Positions 25,549 through 35,109 are shown, counted from the first letter of the stretch. The stretch: DNA of 64,000 bases from Mycolicibacterium confluentis (GCF_010729895.1 NZ_AP022612.1:3658001-3722000), one strand, 5' to 3'. The notes: a model not told the origin generated them from the sequence alone. Numbers and translations are program-made.

Positions 25549-26759
25549 GCCTCGTAGCGGTCCATGGCCGTATCCTCGGACAACATCGCATCGCAGTACC
25601 GCTGTCCCGCCGCTGCGAGCTGGTCCGCCAACTCTCGGTGCTCACCCAACCGCAGGGCCGCACGCACCAGTTCCTCGGGCCGATCGGCCGGCACCACGAT
25701 CCCGGCCCCCGACGCGGCCAGTTCCGCGGCGGTCAACCCCGCAGCATCGGTCGCCGCCACAATCGGCTTACCGGACCGGAAGTACGACGTCAGCTTGCTC
25801 GGCACCGCCATCAACGCGACGCCGGGACGCTCGTTGACCAGGAGCACGTCCGCCGCACCCAGCGCTGCTGGGAACTCGCCCTCACCCACCGGCGCCAGGA
25901 ACTCGAGAGTGGGCAGCCCGGCACCGGCCTGCTCCAGGTGTAAGCGCTGACTGCCGTCGCCCAGCAGCACGAACCGGACCCGTTGGCCGTTGCGGGCGGC
26001 GAAGCCCGCCGCCGCCACGACGTTCTCCAATCCCTGCTTGTGCCCCATATTCCCGGCGTGCAGCACCACGATCTCGTCAGGCTGCCAGTGGTGCGCACGG
26101 CGAAACTGTGCACTCGCCAGAGGGTCCGGCGACAACACATGGGTCCAATTCCGGATCTCGCGAATCCTGGACCGTGGTACGCCCGAGGTCTCCAGCAGAT
26201 CGGCGAATCCCGCGTGGATGACCGCCACCCCGTCGGCCATCCGCAGTGTGGCCGACTCGACGGACCCGATGACCCGACTGGGCATCCCCGGCAGGACGCC
26301 CATTTCGATGACGCCGCGGCCGTACAGGTCGTGGATCAGCATGCCGAGCGCCGGACGCCCGACGCACAACCGCACCCGCAGTGCCGCGAGCCCGGCCGAG
26401 ATCAGCGGCGGTGTGACACAGACGATGACGTCGGGATCACCCCACCGGCTCGTGAGCAGCTGCAGACCGTAGGTCAGCTCCATCACCGCACGGCCGACCC
26501 ACGAACCGCCCCGCGGCACATAATGCTTCAACCGGCGCACCGGAATCCCGTCGATGTTCTCGTCGCGACGCAACAGGGTGCCTGGTTCTGAGCGGACCCA
26601 ATGCGGGTAGTGCGGGTATCCGGTCAGGACCCGCACAGCGTGACCACGAGCCGTCAGTCCAGCGGCCAGCCGGGAAGTGTACGGACCGATTCCCGAGCAT
26701 TCCGGTGCGTAGTTGATGCCGAGAATGGCGACCCTCAGCGCACGCCCGGTGGTACTCAT
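25488..26759 (-). CDS. WcaI-like glycosyltransferase family 4
   Basis: The 423-residue GT-B protein resembles colanic-acid Wca[63 protein letters not shown], and [23 protein letters not shown]. The last contains the donor-binding loop. In colanic acid the WcaI enzyme is a fucosyltransferase, which suits a locus with Gmd and Fcl; that specificity is inference. The ATG at 26759 was chosen over upstream codons that add unconserved residues. Confidence 0.85.
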   Translation of the reverse strand: MSTTGRALRVAILGINYAPECSGIGPYTSRLAAGLTARGHAVRVLTGYPHYPHWVRSEPGTLLRRDENIDGIPVRRLKHYVPRGGSWVGRAVMELTYGLQLLTSRWGDPDVIVCVTPPLISAGLAALRVRLCVGRPALGMLIHDLYGRGVIEMGVLPGMPSRVIGSVESATLRMADGVAVIHAGFADLLETSGVPRSRIREIRNWTHVLSPDPLASAQFRRAHHWQPDEIVVLHAGNMGHKQGLENVVAAAGFAARNGQRVRFVLLGDGSQRLHLEQAGAGLPTLEFLAPVGEGEFPAALGAADVLLVNERPGVALMAVPSKLTSYFRSGKPIVAATDAAGLTAAELAASGAGIVVPADRPEELVRAALRLGEHRELADQLAAAGQRYCDAMLSEDTAMDRYEAWIMDLAKLRRRGDRSSHER

Positions 26760-26850
26760 CACTTGCACCGGGCCAGCGCGCGGGTCCACAACCTGCGCGG
26801 GCGGTACATGTGTGATCTCCCTTCCTCAGGCGCGTTGCCGGCCTGATCTG

Positions 26851-27870
26851 CTACAGCCGTGCCGATTCATTGAACTCCGGCAGGATCTCTTGAACCCGCT
26901 CGGCAAGTTGTGGTGGCACATGCAGATATTCGGTGGTTTTCCGTTTCTGGTCGATGTCACGGAAGACCCGCTGCACCTGCTCGTCGGTCAGCCCGGTGGC
27001 CAGCGCGATGTCCGCAATCGGCACCCCGTTGTTACGGCCGAACAGGCACAGGTCCATGCGCTGATACGGCAGCGAAAAGTAGAACTCCTCCTGGGACTGC
27101 GGCATGGAATAGGTGTCGGTGGTCGACGGCCTGACCCGAATCTCTTCGGGGACACCGAGATACTCTGCCAGTGCATACACCTGTGACTTGTACAGATGCG
27201 CGATGGGTTTCACGTCCGCCGAACCGTCGCCGAGCTTCACGAAGAAACCCTGGTCGTATTCCAGCCGGTTGGGCGTGCCGGTCACCGCGTAATTGAGCCG
27301 GTCAGCATGGTGGTATTCCAGCATCTTTCGCACCCGCTGCTTGAAGTTCGTGGCCGCCACGATCCCCAGGTACGCATCCGTGGTCAGCCGGTAGGTCGAC
27401 TGACCGCCGTCCGGGTCCAGCACCACGACCGAGTACAACCGAAAGCTGTCCGAGTCGACCACGCTGGGCAGCACGATCTTCGACTTGTGGCCGGGTCCGT
27501 AGTCGGGACACACCATCCGAATTGCGTCGTCACGCCGTTGATAGCATCCCGCAGCCTCCAGGATCCCGCTGATATCCTCCAGCTTCGACGAGATGCCCAG
27601 CGAGTCGGCCAGCAGCTGGCTGAAACCGACGGTCTCCGATGATGATTCCCGCTCAGGAAGGTGCAGTCCGAAGACGCGGTCAGGACCCAGCGCACGCACA
27701 CACAGCGCGGCCACCACGCTGGAGTCGATACCACCGGACAGTGCCACCACAACGCCGCGCCGTTTGACCCGCGCCAGATACGTCGCCAGCCACTCGGCGA
27801 TCCGCGCAGTCTCGTACTCGAGGTCGATGTCCAGGCTTTCCGGGCCGAAATATCCGGTCCATTCGGTCAT
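26851..27870 (-). CDS. Stand-alone NAD-synthetase-like amidase ligase (NadE family)
   Basis: The 339-residue protein has the PP-loop ATP-pyrophosphatase motif SGGIDSS (45-51), TGTPNRLEYDQGFFVKLGDGSADVKPIAHLYKSQVYALAEYLGVP and PSTTDTYSMPQSQEEFYF, matching ammonia-dependent NadE. It lacks a glutaminase domain, and a region near 110-180 is longer than in E. coli NadE. Mycobacteria already have a large glutamine-dependent NadE, so this copy beside an AsnB-type protein may amidate another adenylated carboxylate. Its start overlaps the end of the asnB-like gene by 4 bases (ATGA), so the two are coupled. Confidence 0.83.
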   Translation of the reverse strand: MTEWTGYFGPESLDIDLEYETARIAEWLATYLARVKRRGVVVALSGGIDSSVVAALCVRALGPDRVFGLHLPERESSSETVGFSQLLADSLGISSKLEDISGILEAAGCYQRRDDAIRMVCPDYGPGHKSKIVLPSVVDSDSFRLYSVVVLDPDGGQSTYRLTTDAYLGIVAATNFKQRVRKMLEYHHADRLNYAVTGTPNRLEYDQGFFVKLGDGSADVKPIAHLYKSQVYALAEYLGVPEEIRVRPSTTDTYSMPQSQEEFYFSLPYQRMDLCLFGRNNGVPIADIALATGLTDEQVQRVFRDIDQKRKTTEYLHVPPQLAERVQEILPEFNESARL

Positions 27871-29864
27871 CTCATGTCCCCTTCATCGGTTGCCAGATCC
27901 ACGGCGACCGTGGTCCTCGGCGGTTTCCCAGGCACCGGACCTCGTCGGCCGGGCGCCACAAACGTCTCGTGGAGCAGTTGTGTGGACAACACCGCGAGGA
28001 CGCGCATGTTGTCGGTGTTGCTCATCCGCTGTCCCCCAGTCCTGGCACATTTGTCGAACAGACCGGCGACACGCGCGGGCTCGAACACTCCGGCGTCCTC
28101 GATCGCCCCCCTGCTCGTCACGTGGTCCAACCAGTCCGGCCGGTGGCCCGCGAAGAAGCTGGCGGCGTCCGGTGCCCGATACGGTTGTTTGGGCCGGCGC
28201 AGGATGTCCTGGGGGACGAGGTCTGCGAATGCCCGCTTCAAAAGGTGCTTCTCCTCCAGCCCGAACAGTTTGTGGTGCGCGGGCAGGGTGTTCGCGAACT
28301 CGATGACATCGCGGTCGAGGAAGGGGAATCGGCCCTCCACCGAGTTGGCCATGAGCATCCGGTCCCCCTGCGAGGACAGGATGTACCCCGGCAGCAGCGT
28401 GGTCATCTCCAACCACTGCGCGCGGCTCAACGGATCCCAGTCGACACTCTCGGGCGGCATCGCGGCCACCACGTCGTCGGTGCCGGCCGCCGCAATGGCG
28501 TCCGCGGTGTCCGCGCCGAGCAGCATCGTGATCGCAGACGTGGCATCCCAGCGCGGCCGATGAGATATCGCCGGATCGTCGAGCTCGAGATTTCGTCCGA
28601 AGAAGCTCCGGGCGAAAGCCGGTGCCTTGGCCGGCGACCGCTCCATCCACGGATAGAGCAGCTCCAACGCGCGCGGACGCTTTGTCGACTCGGGGTCGCG
28701 GGCCCAGAACATGCGCACCCGTGATTCGCGAAAGATGTCGTAGCCGGCCAGCACCTCGTCGGCGCCCTCACCGGTCACCACCACCTTGTATCCGTTTTCG
28801 GAGACCAGCTTTGACAGCAGGAACATCGGGGCGGGCCCAGCCCGCACCAGTGGGGTCTCGGCATGGGCGATCACCTGTGGGAACACGTCGACGATATCGG
28901 CGGGCCGCACCACGATCTCTCGGTGCTGGGTGCCAAGCATCGCCGACATCCGACGTTGATAGTCGCCCTCGTCGAACTCGGCGTCCTCGAACCGCAGCGA
29001 GAAGGTGTGCAGTGGCGCGTCGGTGTACTGCGCCACCACGGCAGCGGTGATCGACGAGTCGAGTCCGCCCGACAGATACGCGCCGACCGGCACGTCGCTG
29101 CGCAGGAAACGCAGACGCGCCGCCTCGACGATCCGCTCGCGGAGTTCACCGGCGTTCTCGGTGACGTCCTGCCGCGGCTCGGTGCCCCGCGCCGGGAACT
29201 CGATCCGCCAGTACGGAGCGTGGCGGATGCCGTTCTGGTCCACCACCGCGTAATGACCCGGCTGCAGTTGTTCGACACCGCGGAACACAGTCCGGGGGGC
29301 CACCGTGGACCAGTAGCTGAAGGTCTGCCCCAGACCCACGGGATCGAACGAGCGGTCCACCTCGGGGTCCACCAGCAGTGCCTTGACCTCCGACGCGAAC
29401 AGCAGCCTGCCGGGAAGCCGTGCGAAATACAGTGGCCGGACGCCGAGCCGGTCCCTGGACAACACCAGTTGCCGCCTGCGGCTGTCCCACAGCGCAATCG
29501 CCCACTGTCCGTTGAACTTGGCGAAGCAGTCGGACCCCCACTCCTCCCAGGCGTGCACGATCACCTCGGTGTCGCTGGCCGTCCGGAACCGGTGGCCGCG
29601 GCGCCGCAACTCACGCCCCAGCTCGACGTAGTTGAAGATCTCGCCGTTGAACGTCACCCACAGGGTCTCGTCCTCATTCGTCAGCGGCTGAGCCCCGCCT
29701 TCGGTGTCGATGATCGCCAGCCTTGTGTGCCCCAGCGCAGCCTGCCGATCCCGGTAATACCCCGACCCGTCGGGCCCGCGATGTCCCAGCTGGCACATCA
29801 TGGCCGACAGCAGGTCCAGATCCGGTGGACCGTGCTCAGTCACCACGCCGCAGATCCCACACAT
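27867..29864 (-). CDS. asnB: Asparagine-synthetase-type amidotransferase (glutamine-hydrolysing)
   Basis: The 665-residue protein has an N-terminal class II glutaminase domain starting MCGICG (Cys2 nucleophile), RLAIID and FNGEIFNY, then a synthetase domain with YLSGGLDSS and VVTGEGADEVLAGYD. The C-terminus has a tail beyond the usual E. coli AsnB length. In polysaccharide loci such proteins often amidate uronic acids or peptide-like substituents rather than aspartate. It lies between an ACP-like gene (overlap 1 base) and a NadE-like gene (overlap 4), implying coordinated function. The metabolic asparagine synthetase is expected elsewhere in the genome. Confidence 0.88.
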   Translation of the reverse strand: MCGICGVVTEHGPPDLDLLSAMMCQLGHRGPDGSGYYRDRQAALGHTRLAIIDTEGGAQPLTNEDETLWVTFNGEIFNYVELGRELRRRGHRFRTASDTEVIVHAWEEWGSDCFAKFNGQWAIALWDSRRRQLVLSRDRLGVRPLYFARLPGRLLFASEVKALLVDPEVDRSFDPVGLGQTFSYWSTVAPRTVFRGVEQLQPGHYAVVDQNGIRHAPYWRIEFPARGTEPRQDVTENAGELRERIVEAARLRFLRSDVPVGAYLSGGLDSSITAAVVAQYTDAPLHTFSLRFEDAEFDEGDYQRRMSAMLGTQHREIVVRPADIVDVFPQVIAHAETPLVRAGPAPMFLLSKLVSENGYKVVVTGEGADEVLAGYDIFRESRVRMFWARDPESTKRPRALELLYPWMERSPAKAPAFARSFFGRNLELDDPAISHRPRWDATSAITMLLGADTADAIAAAGTDDVVAAMPPESVDWDPLSRAQWLEMTTLLPGYILSSQGDRMLMANSVEGRFPFLDRDVIEFANTLPAHHKLFGLEEKHLLKRAFADLVPQDILRRPKQPYRAPDAASFFAGHRPDWLDHVTSRGAIEDAGVFEPARVAGLFDKCARTGGQRMSNTDNMRVLAVLSTQLLHETFVAPGRRGPVPGKPPRTTVAVDLATDEGDMR

Positions 29865-30082
29865 CAGAGCCGCCCAGGCAACCGGTCGAAGATGCGGTGC
29901 AGGCCCTCTGGCGCTGATCCCAGATCCGGGGTGATGTCGCTGTCGGACAGCAGCACACCGAACACGTCCTCAATCAACAGCGCCATGCTCACCGCGGCCA
30001 GCTCGGGGTCCCGATGCGGAACACCCAGAGCCTCAAGTTCCGCGACAACCTGTCGCATCCGTTCGGAGAGATCATGATTCAT
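29864..30082 (-). CDS. Small ACP-like protein without the phosphopantetheine serine
   Basis: The 72-residue protein aligns by eye with acyl carrier proteins: a helix I region, then DPELAAVSMALLIEDVFGVLLSDSDITPDL, matching the ACP pattern DSL-x2-VEL-x3-LEE-x-FG. At the place of the modified Ser is E27 (in D25-P26-E27-L28), so it cannot carry a phosphopantetheine there. It overlaps the AcpS gene by 11 bases and the asnB gene by one. It may be a structural or docking partner. Assignment to the ACP fold is inference from the pattern only. Confidence 0.6.
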   Translation of the reverse strand: MNHDLSERMRQVVAELEALGVPHRDPELAAVSMALLIEDVFGVLLSDSDITPDLGSAPEGLHRIFDRLPGRL

Positions 30083-30476
30083 CGTCAGCAACCCTCGCGG
30101 CATAGCTGGCCATCGCCACGGCGGTCGCGTATTCGTCACAATGCGACAGCGACACACGAATGGTGTCGATGCCGGCGTCTGTGGCGACCGCCAACGAAGA
30201 GCCCGACAACCGCACCGTGGGGGCACCATGGATGTCGTTGGTGATTTCGATGGACCGCCACGGCAGCGGCCCATCCCAGCCCGAGGGCAGCACCTTCGTG
30301 ACGGCCTCCTTGGCCGCCAGCCGTGCCGCGAAGTGACGGCTGGGCACGGCCTTTCGGGTGCAGTAGGCCACCTCGGCCGCGGTGAACCAGCGGCTCAGGA
30401 ACTTCTCCCCACCATCGCGGATGAGCTTCTCCACTCGGGACACCGACACGATGTCGATACCCGGCAATCCACACAT
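30072..30476 (-). CDS. acpS: Holo-[acyl-carrier-protein] synthase, AcpS type
   Basis: AcpS transfers 4'-phosphopantetheine from CoA to an ACP serine. The 134-residue protein is of family length and keeps the Mg-binding Asp8 (GIDIVSVSRVEKL) and Glu57 (RLAAKEAVTKVL), with an AcpS-like C-terminal TIRVSLSHCDEYATAVAMA. Mycobacteria have another acpS for fatty-acid synthase, so this one is probably dedicated to the ACP at 35.1 kb. It starts 6 bases after the SGNH gene and overlaps the ACP-like gene. Confidence 0.87.
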   Translation of the reverse strand: MCGLPGIDIVSVSRVEKLIRDGGEKFLSRWFTAAEVAYCTRKAVPSRHFAARLAAKEAVTKVLPSGWDGPLPWRSIEITNDIHGAPTVRLSGSSLAVATDAGIDTIRVSLSHCDEYATAVAMASYAARVADDES

Positions 30477-30482
30477 CGGGGG

Positions 30483-31361
30483 CTATCTCGGCGACGCCGA
30501 AGCGATGGCTTCGAGGAAGGCCGTGGCCAGCACCTCCGAACCCTCCGCGTTCAGATGTCCGAGGTCGGATGCGTAGCCCTGGTAGAGCGCGTAATACTCC
30601 CGCCCGTCGTACTGATGTGCAGACCGATTGCCGGTCGGGCTGGTCGATTCGACCGCAGCGATGTCGAAGAGGTGGTCGGCGCCATATGTGTTGCGCACCA
30701 GGGTGTTATAGCGCTCACGTGCGACATTCTCGGTCTGGCCGTACCCATCCGGACTGCCTCCGAGCATCATCTTGACCTTCTGCTTGAACGTAGCGTCCGT
30801 GGTCAGCGGCACCGTGACATGCACGAACCTCAGATGCGGGAAATCACGCTGCAGTCCTGCGATGGTGTCGCGGTACTTCGCAAACACCGCATCCACGTCG
30901 GTGCCGGCGGTGATGTCGAGGAAGCACAGCTTCATCAACGCGACATCGACCCGGTCCGCCACCCCGCCGCGCAGTTCCTTGTCGAAGTTCTCAATCTTGA
31001 GCAGGGGCTTGCCGTTCTCCGGCAGGAATGCGTGCTCGATGAATCCGCCGGCTGGCCCGGGCCGGACACCGTCGTAACCGATGGGCGGCGCTGCGGACTC
31101 CTCGGCGGCATAGATCACCGGCACCCCGTCGAGGATGTTCTCGCCCACCGATTGATGCCCGAAGAAGACCGCCGTGCGGTCGACAGTGTCGAGTTCCGCG
31201 AGGCTGATGGCGGGTTCGGGTGCGCCTTGAACCGGCATCGAAGTGTCCTTCCAGAGGTCATCGAAGAGAACCGCGGTGGCGAAGACCAGGACCACAACGA
31301 CGCTGAGCGCGCCGACCACAATGACAGACCGACGCGAACGCCAGCCAACTTTTTCGGTCAT
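30483..31361 (-). CDS. Membrane-anchored SGNH-like protein
   Basis: The 292-residue protein has a membrane segment at about 12-32 after a basic N-terminus, then a domain beginning VFFGHQSVGENILDGVP and ending DLGHLNAEGSEVLA. The layout resembles SGNH hydrolases, with GHQSVG in place of GDSxxxG and a C-terminal DxxHLN-type block, so a hydrolase or acyltransferase outside the membrane is likely but unproven. The ATG at 31361 has a GGGGGAG ribosome binding site; a start at 31403 would hide the anchor behind an odd extension. It sits between the AMP-ligase and AcpS genes. Confidence 0.68.
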   Translation of the reverse strand: MTEKVGWRSRRSVIVVGALSVVVVLVFATAVLFDDLWKDTSMPVQGAPEPAISLAELDTVDRTAVFFGHQSVGENILDGVPVIYAAEESAAPPIGYDGVRPGPAGGFIEHAFLPENGKPLLKIENFDKELRGGVADRVDVALMKLCFLDITAGTDVDAVFAKYRDTIAGLQRDFPHLRFVHVTVPLTTDATFKQKVKMMLGGSPDGYGQTENVARERYNTLVRNTYGADHLFDIAAVESTSPTGNRSAHQYDGREYYALYQGYASDLGHLNAEGSEVLATAFLEAIASASPR

Positions 31362-31406
31362 GCTGACCACTCCCCCAAATGAACAGATCAGACCCAGACG
31401 CAACGG

Positions 31407-32891
31407 TCATACCGAGAGTACCTTGCTCCCATCATGTTTGCGCAGGCTTGTCTTGGCAATCTTCCCGTTGGCGTTCAACGGCATGGCATCGATGATGTGC
31501 ACCGACCGCGGCACCATGTGCTTGGCGAGCTCGCGTCGGCAGTGCGCCAGGATGTCCTCGGTCGCGACGTCACTGCCGGGACGGGTTGTGACGAACAGTG
31601 TCACAGCCTCACCCGCCTCGTCGTCTGGAACCCCCACCACCGCGGCCGAAACCAACTGCTCCATTCGAAGCACGGCCGCTTCCACCTCCTGACTGGACAC
31701 CCGGTAGCCCCACGATTTGATGAAGTCGTCGCGGCGGTCGACGATGAATATGTAGCCGTCCTGATCGACTTCGGCCAGATCACCTGTGCGCAGCCCGTGG
31801 GAGGTGAACTTGGCCGCCGACCCTTCGGGATCGCGGAAGTAGCCCGGCGAGATGTTGTCCCCGACGGCGTAGATCTCCCCTCGTAGTCCGGGGGGGACGG
31901 CACGCATCTCCTCGTCCAGGACTGCGAGTTCGACGCCGGGGATCCCACGGCCGACGGATCCCCGTTTCTCGCGCAGTAAATGTGGTGGCAGATAGGACAA
32001 CCGTGCCGTGGCCTCAGTCTGCCCATACATCACGAACACCTCGGCAGACGGTTGTGCCGCGATGAGTTCGTCGATCATCACCGGCGGGAGCTTGCCGCCC
32101 GCCTGCTGGATGATGCGGAGCGACGGCAGCGGACGGGAGGTGAATGTGGTGGCCCGCAGCAGCAGTTGGAACGACGAGGGCACACCCGCGAACACCGTGC
32201 ACTGCTCGGTGTCCAGCAGGTCGATGGCCGTCTCGGGGTAGACGAACGAATTACACAGCACCACATGCGCGCCCAGGCGCAGATGGGTGTGCAGCAGTGA
32301 CGCGCCATAGCAGTAATAGAACGGAAGAATCACCAGCACCCGGTCGCTGGGCCGCAGGCCCAGGTAGGTGATGATCGACTCGGTGTTGGCCCGGATGTTG
32401 GCGTGGGTGATCCGAACAGCCTTGGGAACGTTGGTGGTTCCCGAAGTGAACATCAGCACCGCGTCGGCGTTCACATCGGTTGACGCTGCGGGCCAGTGCG
32501 GTTCGCGCGCCGAACCAAGCGCATCGTCGGTGAGCACCGCCAGCCCGTCCAGAGCACCGGCGAACCGGCGACTGAGCCGACGATCGATCAGGACGGCCGA
32601 ACACTCAACCAACCGGACGTTACGCTGCACGTCCTCTGGCGTGGACTTGTCCGTGATCGGCACGGCGACCAAATTGAGCTTCATGACAGCCAGGTAGCCG
32701 GCCACCCAGAACAGTGAATTGGCCCCGACTACGGCCACCCGCGCACCCGGCGGCAAGCCGAGCGCCGCCAGCTCGGCGGCCAGCACTCCCGCGGCGTGCC
32801 GCAGCTGCGCATAGGAGTGAGTGTGTCCGGCATCAGTCAACGCCGGGGCGGTCGGATCCCCCGCACCCAGCAGAAAGTCACTGATGTTCAC
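31407..32891 (-). CDS. AMP-forming acyl/aminoacyl-activating ligase
   Basis: The 494-residue adenylate-forming enzyme has the P-loop MFTSGTTNVPKA, the YGQTEAT motif, TGDLAEVDQDGYIFIVDRRDDFIKSWGYRVSS hinge and the C-terminal catalytic lysine region LNANGKIAKTSL. It would activate a carboxylic acid as the adenylate and load it on CoA or on the ACP coded at 35.1 kb. Ligases with ACP partners occur in dlt-like and exosortase-associated polysaccharide loci. The GTG at 32891 is preceded by GGAGGGGG, a strong ribosome binding site. Substrate unknown. Confidence 0.85.
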   Translation of the reverse strand: MNISDFLLGAGDPTAPALTDAGHTHSYAQLRHAAGVLAAELAALGLPPGARVAVVGANSLFWVAGYLAVMKLNLVAVPITDKSTPEDVQRNVRLVECSAVLIDRRLSRRFAGALDGLAVLTDDALGSAREPHWPAASTDVNADAVLMFTSGTTNVPKAVRITHANIRANTESIITYLGLRPSDRVLVILPFYYCYGASLLHTHLRLGAHVVLCNSFVYPETAIDLLDTEQCTVFAGVPSSFQLLLRATTFTSRPLPSLRIIQQAGGKLPPVMIDELIAAQPSAEVFVMYGQTEATARLSYLPPHLLREKRGSVGRGIPGVELAVLDEEMRAVPPGLRGEIYAVGDNISPGYFRDPEGSAAKFTSHGLRTGDLAEVDQDGYIFIVDRRDDFIKSWGYRVSSQEVEAAVLRMEQLVSAAVVGVPDDEAGEAVTLFVTTRPGSDVATEDILAHCRRELAKHMVPRSVHIIDAMPLNANGKIAKTSLRKHDGSKVLSV

Positions 32892-32963
32892 GCGATGTCC
32901 CCCTCCACGTCTCGACACGTCCGCCGACGGCGGTCGCCGCGTCCTCGCAGATGACTGTGCGGC

Positions 32964-33782
32964 TCATGAGGTCCCCCCAGGCGGTTCTGCCGCCAGTTCC
33001 CATGGTGTGTAGTAGCTGTCCGGGTTCACGGCGTAGAGCACCGTGACGGCGGGTACGTGGCTCAGCCGACTGCGGCGACTGGTCCGCCACACATACTCCC
33101 AATCCTCCTTCGGAAGCGTGTTCCTGTTCCTCGGCACCACGCTGAAATCGATGTTCGCCGAACGTCGCACGACAATGCTGTTGGCATCGATATACGGGTG
33201 CCACCGCAACAGCTTCCGGTCGAACGGCAACCCGAGGACATCCAGTTCGGAGCCGTCCGGCTTGAGCCTGCGAAGTGTCGTGTAGACGCCGCCCAGACCG
33301 GGATCCGCCTCGAGCGCGCAGAGGGCGGCATTCAGGTGGTCGGGCGTCCACACGTTGTCGTCGTCCAGGAACGCGATGTACTCAGACTCGGCCAGGTGGA
33401 TGGCGACGTTACGCACCAGGCCCAGCGTTGCGGTGTTGCGGCGCAGCGACACTGCGTGCAGGCGCGGATCCACGGGCAGGTCCCCGGGCAGTCCGCCGCC
33501 GTCGTCGACCACGATCACCGCAAGATCGTCACGTGTCTGCGCCAACGCGCTCGCGACAGCCCTCTTGACACCCTCGGGACGCCGATAGGTGGGTATCACC
33601 ACCAGAATCTCGGCCACCACCCTGCGCCCACCCAGTTCCTGGCGGAGGCGGCGCACCTCACTGTCCTGGAAGACCCGGTTCCGTTGCGTAGCAGCGCGTC
33701 CCACGATCCGATTGCGCGTCTCGTACACCGGGCACCGCCACGAGCGGATGTACTGGCGCATCCGCGCCCCCGGGTTCACCAC
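32964..33782 (-). CDS. Glycosyltransferase family 2
   Basis: The 272-residue protein has a 56-residue basic N-terminal extension before the GT2 domain: AEILVVIPTYRRPEGVKRAVASAL, VIVVDDGGG, the metal-binding FLDDDNVWTPDHL, and KEDWEYVW near the acceptor side. No membrane segment is visible. The start is GTG 33782 (or the next GTG, 33779). It begins 27 bases after the acetyltransferase gene on the same strand and probably belongs to the 34.3-23.0 kb operon. Confidence 0.82.
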   Translation of the reverse strand: MVNPGARMRQYIRSWRCPVYETRNRIVGRAATQRNRVFQDSEVRRLRQELGGRRVVAEILVVIPTYRRPEGVKRAVASALAQTRDDLAVIVVDDGGGLPGDLPVDPRLHAVSLRRNTATLGLVRNVAIHLAESEYIAFLDDDNVWTPDHLNAALCALEADPGLGGVYTTLRRLKPDGSELDVLGLPFDRKLLRWHPYIDANSIVVRRSANIDFSVVPRNRNTLPKEDWEYVWRTSRRSRLSHVPAVTVLYAVNPDSYYTPWELAAEPPGGTS

Positions 33783-33809
33783 GCCCCCGGATCAGGCGTG
33801 GTCGGCCCC

Positions 33810-34322
33810 TCAGTGCGGGGAGCCGCCGATCTCGCCCGCTTCACAGCCCCGCCCCTGCCCGTCGGGTGACGCCATCTCCCGGGGTGTTCGGGCGCGGACG
33901 GTCGCCGGCTGGCCAACCGCCACCGCGTAGGCCGGAACGTCCTTGGTCACCACCGCATTCGCCCCCACGATGCAGCCACGACCGAGAGTCAGGCCGGTGC
34001 CCTCCTTGGGGATGACGCACGCACCGGCACCGATGCTCACCCCGTCCTCGATTGTCACACCGAGACCCGAACCCGCATGCGGCGCCCCCGCCGCAATCGT
34101 CACGCCCTGCGCAATCTCCACGCCCGAGCCGATTCGAGTGTCCGGATGGATGACCACCGACAGTCCGTGGTGCCACAGGCGGACGTCTGCGGCCACCTCG
34201 GCCTCGGGCGGCAGCGCCGTGCTGAACACCAGTGCGTTGACGGCCTTCAGGATCCGCGCCAACCGGTATCGACGCGCCCGGTGCATCCGGATGCTTGCGA
34301 GCCAGATCTGTTCGGGCGTCAT
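33810..34322 (-). CDS. Serine-acetyltransferase-like hexapeptide protein
   Basis: The 170-residue protein has a short helical N-terminus (MTPEQIWLASIRMHRARRYRLARILKAVN) and a left-handed beta-helix: IHPDTRIGSGVEIAQGVTIAAGA, IEDGVSIGAGACVIPKEG, LGRGCIVGANAVVTKDVPAYAVAVGQPA. This is the layout of short EpsC/WbbJ-type acetyltransferases in polysaccharide loci. The ATG at 34322 fits the family start. It seems to be the first gene of the long minus-strand operon and is divergent from another acetyltransferase gene at 34468. Confidence 0.8.
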   Translation of the reverse strand: MTPEQIWLASIRMHRARRYRLARILKAVNALVFSTALPPEAEVAADVRLWHHGLSVVIHPDTRIGSGVEIAQGVTIAAGAPHAGSGLGVTIEDGVSIGAGACVIPKEGTGLTLGRGCIVGANAVVTKDVPAYAVAVGQPATVRARTPREMASPDGQGRGCEAGEIGGSPH

Positions 34323-34467
34323 GATGAAAGCGTATCGAGCGACCCCGCTCCGCGAAACCATTGATTTGGTCCTTGTGACTGTCGCTGAACACGTTTGAGC
34401 CGGGTATGGTTTTAAGCTCCACATCCGGCGGGGGGCCGAGTGAGTTCGGTCCGGTAGGGAGAGCGCG

Positions 34468-35082
34468 ATGCTCAGGCGTTTCATCGTCAAGCTGTACTCG
34501 GTTCGACGCGCACGCCCCGTGGCATTGTGGATGCTGCGCCGACTGGAGGGCGACGCCTACACATCCGAGACCATCCGCGTGATCTTCAAGAATTACTGGG
34601 ATGTGGAGATCGGCATGTACACGCACGGTGGCTGCTTCACCCCCTGGGCGGTGGACCCCAACACGAAAATCGGTCGGTACTGCTCCATCGCCGAGGGCGT
34701 TCGAATCGTCAACGGAAATCACCCGATTGGTCTGAAATCCACGCACGCTGTTTTCCATAATCCGATGTTCGGGCTCTGTGACGATTGGATCGGCGGCCCG
34801 CTGAACGCGACGGTGATCGAGAACGATGTGTGGATCGGATCGAACGCGGTGATTCTGCCGGAGGTCAATCGGGTAGGCAATGGCGCCGTGATCGGAGCGG
34901 GTGCGGTGGTCAATAAGGATGTGCCTGATTACGCCGTGGTCCTGGGAAACCCCGCACGCGTGGTGAAGTACCGGTTCTCCGAGGAGACCATATCTCAACT
35001 GCTGGAAGAGAAATGGTGGGAGAACGATGTCGAGGAGCTTCGGCCCCGACTTGCGGAATATCAGACTTTCCATCTCAAGTGA
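34468..35082 (+). CDS. CatB-related O-acetyltransferase
   Basis: The 204-residue protein belongs to the xenobiotic-acetyltransferase (CatB/VatD) branch of hexapeptide proteins. Signatures are [24 protein letters not shown] with the likely catalytic His, [47 protein letters not shown] and a C-terminal WWENDVEEL segment. In this setting it is likely to acetylate a sugar hydroxyl or amino group. A GGGAGAG sequence precedes the ATG. It converges on the ACP gene, with 27 bases between. Confidence 0.83.
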   Translation: MLRRFIVKLYSVRRARPVALWMLRRLEGDAYTSETIRVIFKNYWDVEIGMYTHGGCFTPWAVDPNTKIGRYCSIAEGVRIVNGNHPIGLKSTHAVFHNPMFGLCDDWIGGPLNATVIENDVWIGSNAVILPEVNRVGNGAVIGAGAVVNKDVPDYAVVLGNPARVVKYRFSEETISQLLEEKWWENDVEELRPRLAEYQTFHLK

Positions 35083-35109
35083 CCCCCCGGTCCATCAGCC
35101 ACGTGGGCG

